Shown here: one piece after another, positions 1 through 4,995 of the stretch
Position numbering within the stretch: the stretch's first letter is position 1
Layout of the letters: the number at the start of each line of letters is the position of its first letter
Assembly: GCA_028697935.1 (NCBI GenBank)
Contig: JAQVEM010000086.1
Location: 1-5,587, forward strand
Direction of reading: 5' to 3'
DNA: 5,587 bases
DNA from: Actinomycetota bacterium
GTDB taxonomy: Bacteria > Actinomycetota > Humimicrobiia > Humimicrobiales > Humimicrobiaceae
The notes under the pieces: generated by a model
The model's database searches: none
What the model was told of the DNA's origin: nothing
The model's input: only the letters and a program-made list of their open reading frames with translations
Translations under genes and position numbers: made by a program

Positions 1-62
1 CCTTTATTAATCTCTTTGCGTGGAGAATTGTTCCATTTGCTTTCACAGTAATTGTTAAACAT
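1..62 (-). CDS. 5' end of an S-box-controlled gene, product unknown (partial)
   Basis: This open frame starts at ATG 62-60 and runs off the left edge of the window after 20 full codons. The peptide begins MFNNYCESKWNNSPRKEINK, which I do not recognise. An AGAGGGG sequence lies about 11 bases upstream, which is acceptable but slightly distant. An in-frame GTG at 89-87 is an alternative start, but it sits against the U-tract of the terminator and has no ribosome binding site, so ATG is preferred. A promoter, SAM-I aptamer and intrinsic terminator precede the gene in the same orientation. By the known rule for this riboswitch, the product probably belongs to methionine, cysteine or SAM biosynthesis, recycling or transport. 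Which one cannot be said from 20 residues. Confidence 0.7.
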   Translation of the reverse strand, partial: MFNNYCESKWNNSPRKEINK

Positions 63-90
63 TTTTATACTTACCCCTCTTTTTAACACT

Positions 91-121
91 AAAACAAAAA
101 ACCTCTTCAAGTCCGAAGAGG
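91..121 (-). terminator. Intrinsic terminator of the SAM riboswitch
   Basis: On the minus strand CCTCTTC (121-115) pairs perfectly with GAAGAGG (108-102) around a six-base loop. A U-rich run follows directly (101-91, only one interruption). It lies between the aptamer and the ATG at 62, as expected for an expression platform. The 3' strand of aptamer helix P1 (GATGAG, 139-134) can pair with CTCTTC of the terminator 5' arm with one U-U mismatch, giving a plausible antiterminator. SAM binding would hold P1 together, free the terminator and switch the gene off. Confidence 0.88.
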
Positions 122-133
122 TTCATTATTTTT

Positions 134-251
134 CTCATCTCTCGGAATTGAATCCATTCCGCGGAAATTGGCACCAGCATCATAGTCTTGGTTTGAACTA
201 TGACAGGTTGCCGGGCTTCACAGGGTCCGTCCCTCAGCCACTCTTGATAAG
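134..251 (-). promoter_or_regulatory. SAM-I (S-box) riboswitch aptamer
   Basis: Read on the minus strand, the segment shows the S-box consensus in order. The P1 5' strand is CTTATC (251-246), followed by AAGAG, then GAGGGACGGACCC and GTGAAGCCCGGCAACC. A P3 hairpin is formed by CATAGT/ACTATG, then comes GGTGCCAATTTCC, then a P4 hairpin formed by CGGAAT/ATTCCG. The P1 3' strand is GATGAG (139-134), and all six P1 pairs form, one of them G-U. The length of about 118 bases is normal for the class. In this family SAM binding promotes transcription termination. The promoter is immediately upstream and the terminator immediately downstream, so the regulatory unit is complete. Confidence 0.95.
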
Positions 252-274
252 ATAACTATATTCTATTTGATTAT

Positions 275-303
275 AAAATAGCACACATGTTTGCTTATGT
301 CAA
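275..303 (-). promoter_or_regulatory. Sigma-A-type promoter of the S-box transcript
   Basis: On the minus strand a perfect -35 TTGACA (303-298) is followed by a 17-base spacer and a -10 TATTTT (280-275). The -10 carries an extended TGC just before it. The predicted start near 268 lies about 17 bases before the aptamer. A TATAAT two bases past the TATTTT start has no -35 at the right distance. Confidence 0.75.
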
Positions 304-408
304 CTATTTCTATTTACTCTAAACCCATCTCCTTATTCTTTGAATATATTTTAATCTTTTTAATCAAAAATAATAAATTATTATACATTTAATTTTCTTT
401 TTTTATTT

Positions 409-537
409 TCAATCAATATCTAATCTTAACTGAGGGTTATCCTTTTTAACCCATACAATTGTTATATCTACAAATTCTCCTGCTGTTCTTAAAGCATTTT
501 TTGCTTCATCTATCGATACCGGCAATAGAGGAATCAT
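409..537 (-). CDS. Small 42-residue ORF overlapping the end of the nucleotidyltransferase gene, function unknown
   Basis: ATG 537-535 overlaps the distal TGA stop of the nucleotidyltransferase reading frame as ATGA, the arrangement typical of translational coupling. The frame encodes MIPLLPVSIDEAKNALRTAG followed by about 22 more residues ending in LRLDID, with TGA at 411-409. The composition looks protein-like (a DEAKNAL helix, then a VDITIVWVKK strand) and I see no signal peptide or membrane segment. I do not recognise the family. It has no clear ribosome binding site of its own, so it may depend on coupling to the upstream frame, which is now interrupted by an early stop. It may also be a remnant of a longer second gene in the operon. 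Confidence 0.45.
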   Translation of the reverse strand: MIPLLPVSIDEAKNALRTAGEFVDITIVWVKKDNPQLRLDID

Positions 538-1112
538 AACTCATTTTCATTACCTATTAAGAATATCTTTTTCCCTTCAATAACATCTAAAATAAAAGGA
601 TTTCTTTTGTCTTTCTGTACTTGAAATTATTCTTTACTATATATAGAATAATTTATCTCTCTCTGCAATCTTTTTTCTAATTTGTTTATTTTTTTTATCA
701 TCTCATCTTCATTTACTTCTCCTATGATTAATAAATCAATATTACTATCTTCCCTCTCTTCTTTTTTTGCAAAGGACCCGTATATAAAAGCATAGCCTAT
801 GTCTTTATCTTTGAGGCTTGCCAGTGCATTGCGAAGTAGTTGTGTAACACCTGAAGTTTTAAAGATAATACTTTTTAATTCATCAAAAAGAGGGAATGAT
901 TTATTTAGATAATAATAAACTTGATTACCTCTGTCTTCTCTTAAAAAAAGACCAGCCTCTTCTAACCTGAGTAATTCACGACGAATATTGGCTACAGAAT
1001 GTTTCAACATTCTTTCTAATTCCCGTAGATAGTATTTCTTTTCAGTATTGGTAAAATATAGTGTTAGAAGGTCTTCTCTCAATTTTGATTTTTGAATAGA
1101 TAATATATCCAT
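534..1112 (-). pseudogene. Winged-helix/MNT nucleotidyltransferase-like protein, interrupted by an in-frame stop
   Basis: ATG 1112-1110 is the best start: AGAAAGGA (1128-1121) lies 8 bases upstream, whereas a longer frame from TTG 1142 has no support. Residues about 20-65 form a winged helix-turn-helix (LRELERMLKHS, then IRRELLRLEEAGLF and a wing). The nucleotidyltransferase core follows with FIYGSFAKKEEREDSNIDLL at residues 110-129. TAA at 629-627 ends the frame after 161 residues. The same frame continues for 30 more codons (including NPFILDVIEGKKIFLIG) to TGA 536-534. That tail is typical of complete family members of about 190 residues, so one codon, probably GAA, has become TAA. The first metal-binding Asp of the GSx10DxD motif is Asn124, with Asp126 retained, so catalysis is doubtful even without the stop. 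Relatives are regulators or parts of MNT/HEPN-type modules; no HEPN partner is visible here. The shortened protein could still bind DNA. Confidence 0.75.
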
Positions 1113-1177
1113 AGTTGTAGTCCTTTCTGACTGCAATATCAAATATAAAAACTAATTAGCAACCAACTAATACGGAT

Positions 1178-1206
1178 GTACTTTATAGTATTAAAATCGT
1201 ACTTTA
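1178..1206. repeat. Two GTACTTTA direct repeats 21 bases apart in the divergent spacer
   Basis: GTACTTTA occurs at 1178-1185 and 1199-1206, a phase of 21 bases, which is two helical turns. The left copy is part of an imperfect 12-base palindrome, TACTTTATAGTA. The repeats lie upstream of the helix-turn-helix gene (minus) and the nitroreductase gene (plus). They could be an operator pair, but in such AT-rich DNA chance is a real alternative. Confidence 0.3.
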
Positions 1207-1329
1207 CAACATATCATTGATTTTACAAATCAGATTTCTTGTATACGGTATCAGTGGTTTACAATATTTTTTTATTTCTGACTTAAGAATTGCATGTTTT
1301 CTACAATATTAACCGGATATTATCATTAG

Positions 1330-1358
1330 GTGACAGATATCGCATTAAAGGCTACAAT
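1330..1358 (+). promoter_or_regulatory. Promoter of the first nitroreductase gene
   Basis: The -35 GTGACA (1330-1335) and -10 TACAAT (1353-1358) are separated by exactly 17 bases, each with one mismatch to the sigma-A consensus. The predicted start near 1365 leaves a leader of about 15-24 bases containing AGGA just before the start codon. Confidence 0.6.
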
Positions 1359-1379
1359 AATATGTAAATTAGGAAAGAG

Positions 1380-1931
1380 TTGAAAGATATGGATTTCTTA
1401 AATTTAGTTAAAAAAAGACAGAGTACCAGAAGATATCTAAACAAACCGGTCGAAAGAGACAAAATTGAAAGGTGTATCGAAGCAGCCAGGCTCGCCCCAT
1501 CTGCCACAAATACTCAGCCCTGGAAATTTATAGTAGTGGACAACCCCGAACTAAGGCAAAAAGTCGCAAAAAAAACTTTCAGTCAGATAGTTTCTTTTAA
1601 TCGTTTTTCACTGCAGGTTCCTGTCTTAATCGTAATCCTTTCCAATAGAATGAATCTTTCCAATAAAATTACCCAAACTCTTAAAAAGAGAGAACTTACC
1701 CCTATAGATATCGGAATTGCTGCAGAACATATTTGTCTTCAGGCAGTAGAAGAAGGATTGGGAACCTGCTTTATGGGATGGTTTGACGAAAAAGGTGTAA
1801 AAAAGTTACTCGGTGTTCCAGCCTCAAAAAGAGTGGAACTCATAATAGCAATGGGATATCCGGCATCTGACATCATCAGGGCTAAGACAAGAAAAAAACT
1901 TGATGAAATAATGACATATAATCATTATTAG
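1380..1931 (+). CDS. Nitroreductase-family FMN protein (183 residues)
   Basis: This is a short-form member of the nitroreductase superfamily, cytoplasmic FMN-dependent NAD(P)H oxidoreductases that act as dimers. The FMN phosphate-binding start KKRQSTRRY is at residues 11-19, APSATNTQPWKF at 39-50, the central helix (IDIGIAAEHICLQAVEEGLG) at 109-128, and the conserved MGYP at 158-161. The C-terminus is DEIMTYNHY. The length fits the family, although the middle segment (about 65-105) is shorter than in classical NfsB/NfnB enzymes. The start is uncertain. TTG 1380 has AGGA five bases upstream, while ATG 1389 gives the more family-like N-terminus MDFLNLVKKR but leaves a 14-base gap. A separate promoter and a 173-base gap to the next gene argue against a tight operon. 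The substrate cannot be predicted. A decayed fragment near 5303-5386 ends in nearly the same residues. Confidence 0.9.
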   Translation: MKDMDFLNLVKKRQSTRRYLNKPVERDKIERCIEAARLAPSATNTQPWKFIVVDNPELRQKVAKKTFSQIVSFNRFSLQVPVLIVILSNRMNLSNKITQTLKKRELTPIDIGIAAEHICLQAVEEGLGTCFMGWFDEKGVKKLLGVPASKRVELIIAMGYPASDIIRAKTRKKLDEIMTYNHY

Positions 1932-1999
1932 AGTAGTTTTTTCAGGATAATGCTATTTTTTAAAATTGCAGCCGACAAACTTATGCTCAACCTGTCTAT

Positions 2000-2028
2000 T
2001 TGAATCTACCATTGAGCTCATATATAAT
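2000..2028 (+). promoter_or_regulatory. Promoter of the IYD-like nitroreductase gene
   Basis: The -35 TTGAAT (2000-2005), a 17-base spacer and a perfect -10 TATAAT (2023-2028) form a near-consensus promoter. The predicted start near 2035 gives a leader of about 70 bases ending in AGGAGG (2091-2096), 8 bases before the ATG. No terminator hairpin was seen between the preceding gene and this promoter, so some readthrough is possible. Confidence 0.65.
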
Positions 2029-2104
2029 CTGAATAAAAGATAACAACTAATATTGAGTAACAATACATATTTTTGTTTTAACCGTCTATGAGGAGGCACT
2101 TTTT

Positions 2105-2773
2105 ATGGAGAAAAGAGAATTTCATCCACTAAACACTTACAATGAATATCCATTGGCAGAGATGGAAAAGCGCTCAGAGGAGTTTTACCTGGAAATGAAA
2201 AAGAGGCGTTCTGTTCGACAATTTTCAGATCGACCCATACCACGTAAGATTATCGAAAACTGTGTCTTGACCGCAGGAACAGCACCCAGTGGGGCAAATA
2301 TGCAGCCCTGGACTTTTGTTATTGTGAGCGACCCGGCAGTTAAAAAGCAGATCCGGCAGGAAGCAGAAAAAACAGAACAGGAATTTTATTCCAAAAAACC
2401 CAACTTGCAATGGATAGAAGACCTGGCTCCCCTGGGAACTGATGCCAGTAAGCCTTTTTTAGAAGAAGCCCCTTATCTTATTGTAATTTTTGCTCAGCGC
2501 CACAGCTTTTCTCCCGATGGAAGCAAGAGAGGACATTATTATGTTAATGAATCTGTAGGAATTTCTGCGGGACTACTCGTATCTGCATTGCACCATGCCG
2601 GAATAGCTTGCCTTACCTACACTCCCAGCAAAATGGGTTTTCTCAGCCGCATCTTATCACGGCCTGCTAATGAAAAACCATACCTGGTAATAGTAGCTGG
2701 CTACCCTGATAAGGATGCAACATTACCGGATATTGAGAAAAAACAAGCAGACGAAATTATTAAATTTATATGA
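2105..2773 (+). CDS. Nitroreductase-superfamily flavoprotein, iodotyrosine deiodinase (IYD)-like branch
   Basis: This 222-residue FMN protein has the N-terminal FYLEMKKRRSVRQFS segment (27-41) that binds FMN phosphate, and TAGTAPSGANMQPW at 56-69. The lid region is EKTEQEFYSKK (88-98), followed by W103 and LGTDASKPFLEEAPY (110-124). HYYVNESVGISAGLL (144-158), TYTPSKMGF (171-179) and GYPDKDATLPDI (199-210) complete the pattern of the IYD branch. By motif alignment from memory, E91, Y95 and K116 match the Glu-Tyr-Lys triad that binds the zwitterion of halotyrosine in IYD: the Y-4 and Y+21 spacings agree. The family can reduce halogenated tyrosines or phenols, but bacterial members may have other aromatic substrates, so a precise activity is not claimed. 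The start is fixed by AGGAGG 8 bases upstream. The protein has no membrane anchor and is probably cytoplasmic. Confidence 0.92.
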   Translation: MEKREFHPLNTYNEYPLAEMEKRSEEFYLEMKKRRSVRQFSDRPIPRKIIENCVLTAGTAPSGANMQPWTFVIVSDPAVKKQIRQEAEKTEQEFYSKKPNLQWIEDLAPLGTDASKPFLEEAPYLIVIFAQRHSFSPDGSKRGHYYVNESVGISAGLLVSALHHAGIACLTYTPSKMGFLSRILSRPANEKPYLVIVAGYPDKDATLPDIEKKQADEIIKFI

Positions 2774-3090
2774 TATAAAACCTCGGGAGGCACAACAATT
2801 TAATTATTACTAAACTATTGCGCCTGCACAATTTAGATAAAACATTAACAATTCATTCACTACACTGCCCTGACACTACAACTACAGGTTGATATTATTC
2901 TTAGCTACCTGGTTGTGCAATAATCTTTACGCTCTCGCTACCAGTCGTTCCATATTTATCCGTTACTGTTCAGGGCACTATACAGATGTCAGGATGTTAA
3001 AATACCTTTCCCATTACTGGCAAAACTAGACTATAACCATCTCCAAAATCTCATTAATTCTTCAGTTCTGAAACAAGAGGAAATTCTGTG
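2774..3090. other. Intergenic stretch without an intact gene
   Basis: Between convergent genes, this 317-base stretch has no ORF of useful length and no convincing terminator. The CCTCGGGAGG just after the IYD-like gene has too small a loop and no U-tract. An 8-base inverted repeat, TGCCCTGA (2866-2873) and TCAGGGCA (2970-2977), brackets a possible Ig-like remnant on the minus strand. The right edge (about 3050-3090) is a 3' flank shared with the next lipoprotein gene. Confidence 0.5.
2901..2969 (-). pseudogene. Possible remnant of an Ig-like/bacterial surface domain
   Basis: On the minus strand a 22-codon frame bounded by stops reads TVTDKYGTTGSESVKIIAQ and ends PGS before TAA. TVTDKYGTT followed by a short strand resembles the last strands of Ig-like or cadherin-like repeats of secreted proteins. 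There is no start codon or ribosome binding site, and TGA (2972-2970) lies directly upstream in frame. The similarity is weak and short, so this could be chance. Confidence 0.25.
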
Positions 3091-3552
3091 CTACTTTATT
3101 GGCTCCATCTTCAATAATTTCCAATTACTACCAATTTTCTGTAAGCTGATATCACCATTCCCTGCTCTGCTATGGTTGGGATCTACCTGACCATCACATT
3201 TCAAAACTATGGCCAGATAACCATGAGCATGTGCATCTGTACCATCAATAACAATGTCTGTAATATCTGGCCAATAATTGAGGGTTACGTTGTTGTTACA
3301 TTTATAAGACAATGAGGCAACAACATTTTCTAAATTGTCAACAAGCTTATAGGCATTATCTCCGTGGACACATTTACTTTTAGCTAGCTTCCATTTCTGT
3401 TCACTTAAAGCAGAGAAAAACTCCTTTATAACACCTCTTATCAATTCTTCATCTGTTGGCATTTCCGGTACAGTGGGCTTTCCACCGGTACAGCTGGATA
3501 AAAGAAGAGCTAATATTAAAAAAGCAGAAACATAGAATATCTTGTTACGCAT
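3091..3552 (-). CDS. Small lipoprotein, paralog 1 of 3 (NTF2-like fold suspected)
   Basis: ATG 3552-3550 is preceded by AGGAGG (3564-3559) with a 6-base spacer. The 153-residue product has a charged start (MRNK), a hydrophobic stretch and the lipobox LSSC, with the lipidated Cys at 21, so it should be anchored to the outer face of the cytoplasmic membrane. A linker GGKPTVPEMP follows. The mature domain starts TDEELIRGVIKEFFSALSEQ (33-52), then KCVHG with Cys61, Cys85 in SYKCN, Cys119 in LKCDG, and the closing SLQKIGSNWKLL at 136-147. A helix starting VIxxFF, short sequence length and a final strand of the form LQK..xxW are typical of NTF2-like/SnoaL-type domains, but the fold is inference. 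The function is unknown. It has its own promoter and is the last of three tandem copies. Confidence 0.9.
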   Translation of the reverse strand: MRNKIFYVSAFLILALLLSSCTGGKPTVPEMPTDEELIRGVIKEFFSALSEQKWKLAKSKCVHGDNAYKLVDNLENVVASLSYKCNNNVTLNYWPDITDIVIDGTDAHAHGYLAIVLKCDGQVDPNHSRAGNGDISLQKIGSNWKLLKMEPIK

Positions 3553-3563
3553 GATGATCCTCC

Positions 3564-3590
3564 TAATTACATATCTTTAATATGTAATTA
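3564..3590. promoter_or_regulatory. 11-bp perfect inverted repeat at the start of paralog 1, probable operator
   Basis: TAATTACATAT (3564-3574) and ATATGTAATTA (3580-3590) are perfect inverted copies separated by five bases. The element overlaps the -10 box on one side and touches the first base of the AGGAGG on the other. The predicted transcription start (about 3580) falls at the edge of the spacer. A full hairpin would therefore not be present in the RNA, so a protein operator is more likely than an RNA switch. Confidence 0.5.
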
Positions 3591-3614
3591 TATTTATTTA
3601 AATGATAAAAGCAA
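3587..3614 (-). promoter_or_regulatory. Promoter of lipoprotein paralog 1
   Basis: On the minus strand -35 TTGCTT (3614-3609), a 16-base spacer and a perfect -10 TATAAT (3592-3587) are seen. The leader would be about 28 bases. The -10 is embedded in the distal arm of the inverted repeat at 3564-3590. Confidence 0.6.
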
Positions 3615-3753
3615 AGCAGGCAGGGAAGTATAGCAATAGATTAGTTTACATTAAAAGTAATATGGGTCAACCCCTACCCTGTATGCTCGAATTGCACTTT
3701 AGCCTTCTCATATCCTTCAATCTTTCAGTCCTGGAGTAAGAGGAAATTCTGTA

Positions 3754-4194
3754 CTAATATACTGGCGCCCATCCTATTAATTTCCAATTATGGCCAATTT
3801 TCTGTAAACCGAACTTAAATTCCATACTCCCGCCACCGGGAATTTCTTTACCATCGCATTTTGTAACTATGGTCAGATAGCCATAAGCCAGTGCCTTATC
3901 TCCAACAATATCATCAACTTTTGAAATGTCAGCTGAAGTATTAATGGTTGCGATGAAACATTGAGAAGATAAATCTTCTAAATTTTTTTTCACATTATCA
4001 ACCGCCGCATAGGCAAGAGATCCGTCGACACAATAGCTTTTAGCTAGATCCCATTTCTGTTCACTTAAAGCAGAGAAAAAATCCTCTATAACCTTTACTA
4101 TCAATTCTTTATCGGTAAGTAGCTCACCGGTGCAACTAGATAAAAGAAGGACAAATATTAAAAAAACAGAGATGTAGAATATCTTTGTACGCAT
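3754..4194 (-). CDS. Small lipoprotein, paralog 2 of 3 (NTF2-like fold suspected)
   Basis: The start is ATG 4194-4192, preceded by AGGAGG (4206-4201) with a 6-base spacer. An upstream in-frame ATG at 4221 would add nine residues (MIYLVRRFI) and would place the ribosome binding site inside the gene. The 146-residue product begins MRTKIFYISVFLIFVLLLSS with lipidated Cys21. Cys55 (YCVDG), Cys79 (SSQCF) and Cys113 (TKCDG) match the three conserved mature cysteines. SALSEQKWDLAKS (41-53) is almost the same as in paralog 1, and FGLQKIGHNWKLIGW closes the domain. The GKPTxPEMP linker of the other two copies is missing. No good promoter is seen directly upstream: the only extended -10 (TGATATATT, 4220-4212) would start transcription inside the ribosome binding site. 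It may be read from the paralog 3 promoter. The function is unknown. Confidence 0.9.
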   Translation of the reverse strand: MRTKIFYISVFLIFVLLLSSCTGELLTDKELIVKVIEDFFSALSEQKWDLAKSYCVDGSLAYAAVDNVKKNLEDLSSQCFIATINTSADISKVDDIVGDKALAYGYLTIVTKCDGKEIPGGGSMEFKFGLQKIGHNWKLIGWAPVY

Positions 4195-4328
4195 GATAAA
4201 CCTCCTAACTAAATATATCACTAGAATTGAACAATATTGAAATGCTATTACTCTTCGGCTTTCTCACATTCTTCAGCCTCCCTGTCTTTGAATAATAGAG
4301 ACTTTTATATTATTATATTACTATACTA

Positions 4329-4769
4329 TTAACCTATATCCGTTATTTTCCAACTACCATCAATTTTCTGTAAACTGATAGTAGCATCATCGCTATTGTC
4401 TTCCACATCTTCATCACAAGTTCTAATATTGGTCATATAGCCATAAGCCTGTGCCTCATCCCCATCTATATCTACTTCTGAAACATCAAAAGAAAAATCG
4501 AGGATTAGCTCGTTGCATGTAGAATACTTATCCTCAATTTCTTCTTCCTCTGCTACAACTGCATTATAAAACTCAGTTCCCTCAACACAATACCCTCTGG
4601 CAAGTGCCCATTTCATATCACCAAAAGCTGAGAAAAAATCATCTATAACACCCCTTATCAATTCTTCATCTGTTGGCATTTCCGGTAAAGTAGGCTTTCC
4701 GCTGGTACAACCGGACAAAATCAAGACAAGTATTAGAAAAGCAGAAATACAAAAAATCTTTTTATTCAT
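4329..4769 (-). CDS. Small acidic lipoprotein, paralog 3 of 3 (NTF2-like fold suspected)
   Basis: ATG 4769-4767 follows GAGG (4778-4775) with a 5-base spacer. The 146-residue product has MNKKIFCISAFLILVLILSG with lipidated Cys21, then the SGKPTLPEMP linker. TDEELIRGVIDDFFSAF follows, with Cys61 (YCVEG), Cys85 (STCNE) and Cys118 (RTCDE), and the closing ISLQKIDGSWKI. It shares the linker and TDEELIRGVI with paralog 1 word for word. The middle has become very acidic (AEEEEIED at 73-80, DEDVEDNSDD at 119-128), unlike its two neighbours. It is the promoter-proximal copy, with a 134-base gap to paralog 2. The function is unknown; a secreted-side binding role would fit a lipid-anchored NTF2-like domain, but that is inference. 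Confidence 0.9.
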   Translation of the reverse strand: MNKKIFCISAFLILVLILSGCTSGKPTLPEMPTDEELIRGVIDDFFSAFGDMKWALARGYCVEGTEFYNAVVAEEEEIEDKYSTCNELILDFSFDVSEVDIDGDEAQAYGYMTNIRTCDEDVEDNSDDATISLQKIDGSWKITDIG

Positions 4770-4798
4770 AGTAACCTCAAATTAATATATTTTTTATT

Positions 4799-4827
4799 AT
4801 TATATATATTTATTTAATAAAAGTAAA
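4799..4827 (-). promoter_or_regulatory. Candidate promoter of the lipoprotein cluster
   Basis: On the minus strand TTTACT (4827-4822), a 17-base spacer and TATAAT (4804-4799) precede paralog 3 by a leader of about 25 bases. The distance from -10 to ribosome binding site resembles that of paralog 1. The surrounding DNA is almost pure A/T, which makes chance -10 matches common. Confidence 0.45.
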
Positions 4828-4853
4828 GTGTACAAATAAATAAACCATAGTTA

Positions 4854-4889
4854 AACCCATTTAAATAATAAAAACAAATAAGATGGGTT
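4854..4889. repeat. Inverted repeat upstream of the lipoprotein promoter
   Basis: AACCCAT (4854-4860) and ATGGGTT (4883-4889) are perfect inverted copies around a 22-base A/T-rich spacer, in an otherwise GC-poor stretch. The half-site centres are 29 bases apart. No U-tract follows on either strand, so it is not a terminator. It could be a regulator site for the lipoprotein cluster. Confidence 0.3.
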
Positions 4890-4995
4890 CATAATTATCA
4901 TATTGGTAACTAATTTGTTTTATTTAACCGTAGGATTTACGAATACTTTTCAATATTAAGATAAAGATCAACTTTAGATGTTAGCTAAATATTCC

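Noticed and set aside
52..255. Plus-strand 67-codon open frame
   Set aside because: It lies antisense across the SAM riboswitch and terminator, has no ribosome binding site, and its peptide reflects RNA structure, not protein.
1113..1142. TTG start extending the HTH-nucleotidyltransferase frame by ten residues
   Set aside because: AGAAAGGA lies inside that extension, 8 bases before ATG 1112, so the ATG is the natural start.
2225..2410. Minus-strand 61-codon open frame
   Set aside because: It is entirely inside the well-supported IYD-like gene on the other strand; it is Cys/Phe-rich with no family signal.
2778..2795. CCTCGGGAGG just after the IYD-like gene as a terminator
   Set aside because: The loop would be only two bases and no U-tract follows. 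It looks more like a stray ribosome-binding-site-like sequence without a start codon.
4212..4220. Extended -10 TGATATATT as the promoter of paralog 2
   Set aside because: Transcription would begin within the AGGAGG at 4201-4206, leaving no usable ribosome binding site, and no -35 is present.
4195..4221. Nine-residue N-terminal extension (MIYLVRRFI) of lipoprotein paralog 2
   Set aside because: AGGAGG at 4206-4201 fits ATG 4194, and the paralogs start at the equivalent position. The extension would also make an atypical signal peptide.
4205..4267. GTG mini-ORF of 20 codons (MRKPKSNSISILFNSSDIFS) with GGGAGG upstream of paralog 2, stop touching the ribosome binding site
   Set aside because: It resembles a leader peptide in layout. 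However, the segment belongs to the duplicated 3' flank, the equivalent frame is not open after copy 2, and there is no attenuator hairpin.
4299..4322. AATAATA/TATTATT inverted repeat after paralog 3 as a terminator
   Set aside because: The stem is all A/T and no U-run follows on the minus strand, so it would be too weak to terminate.
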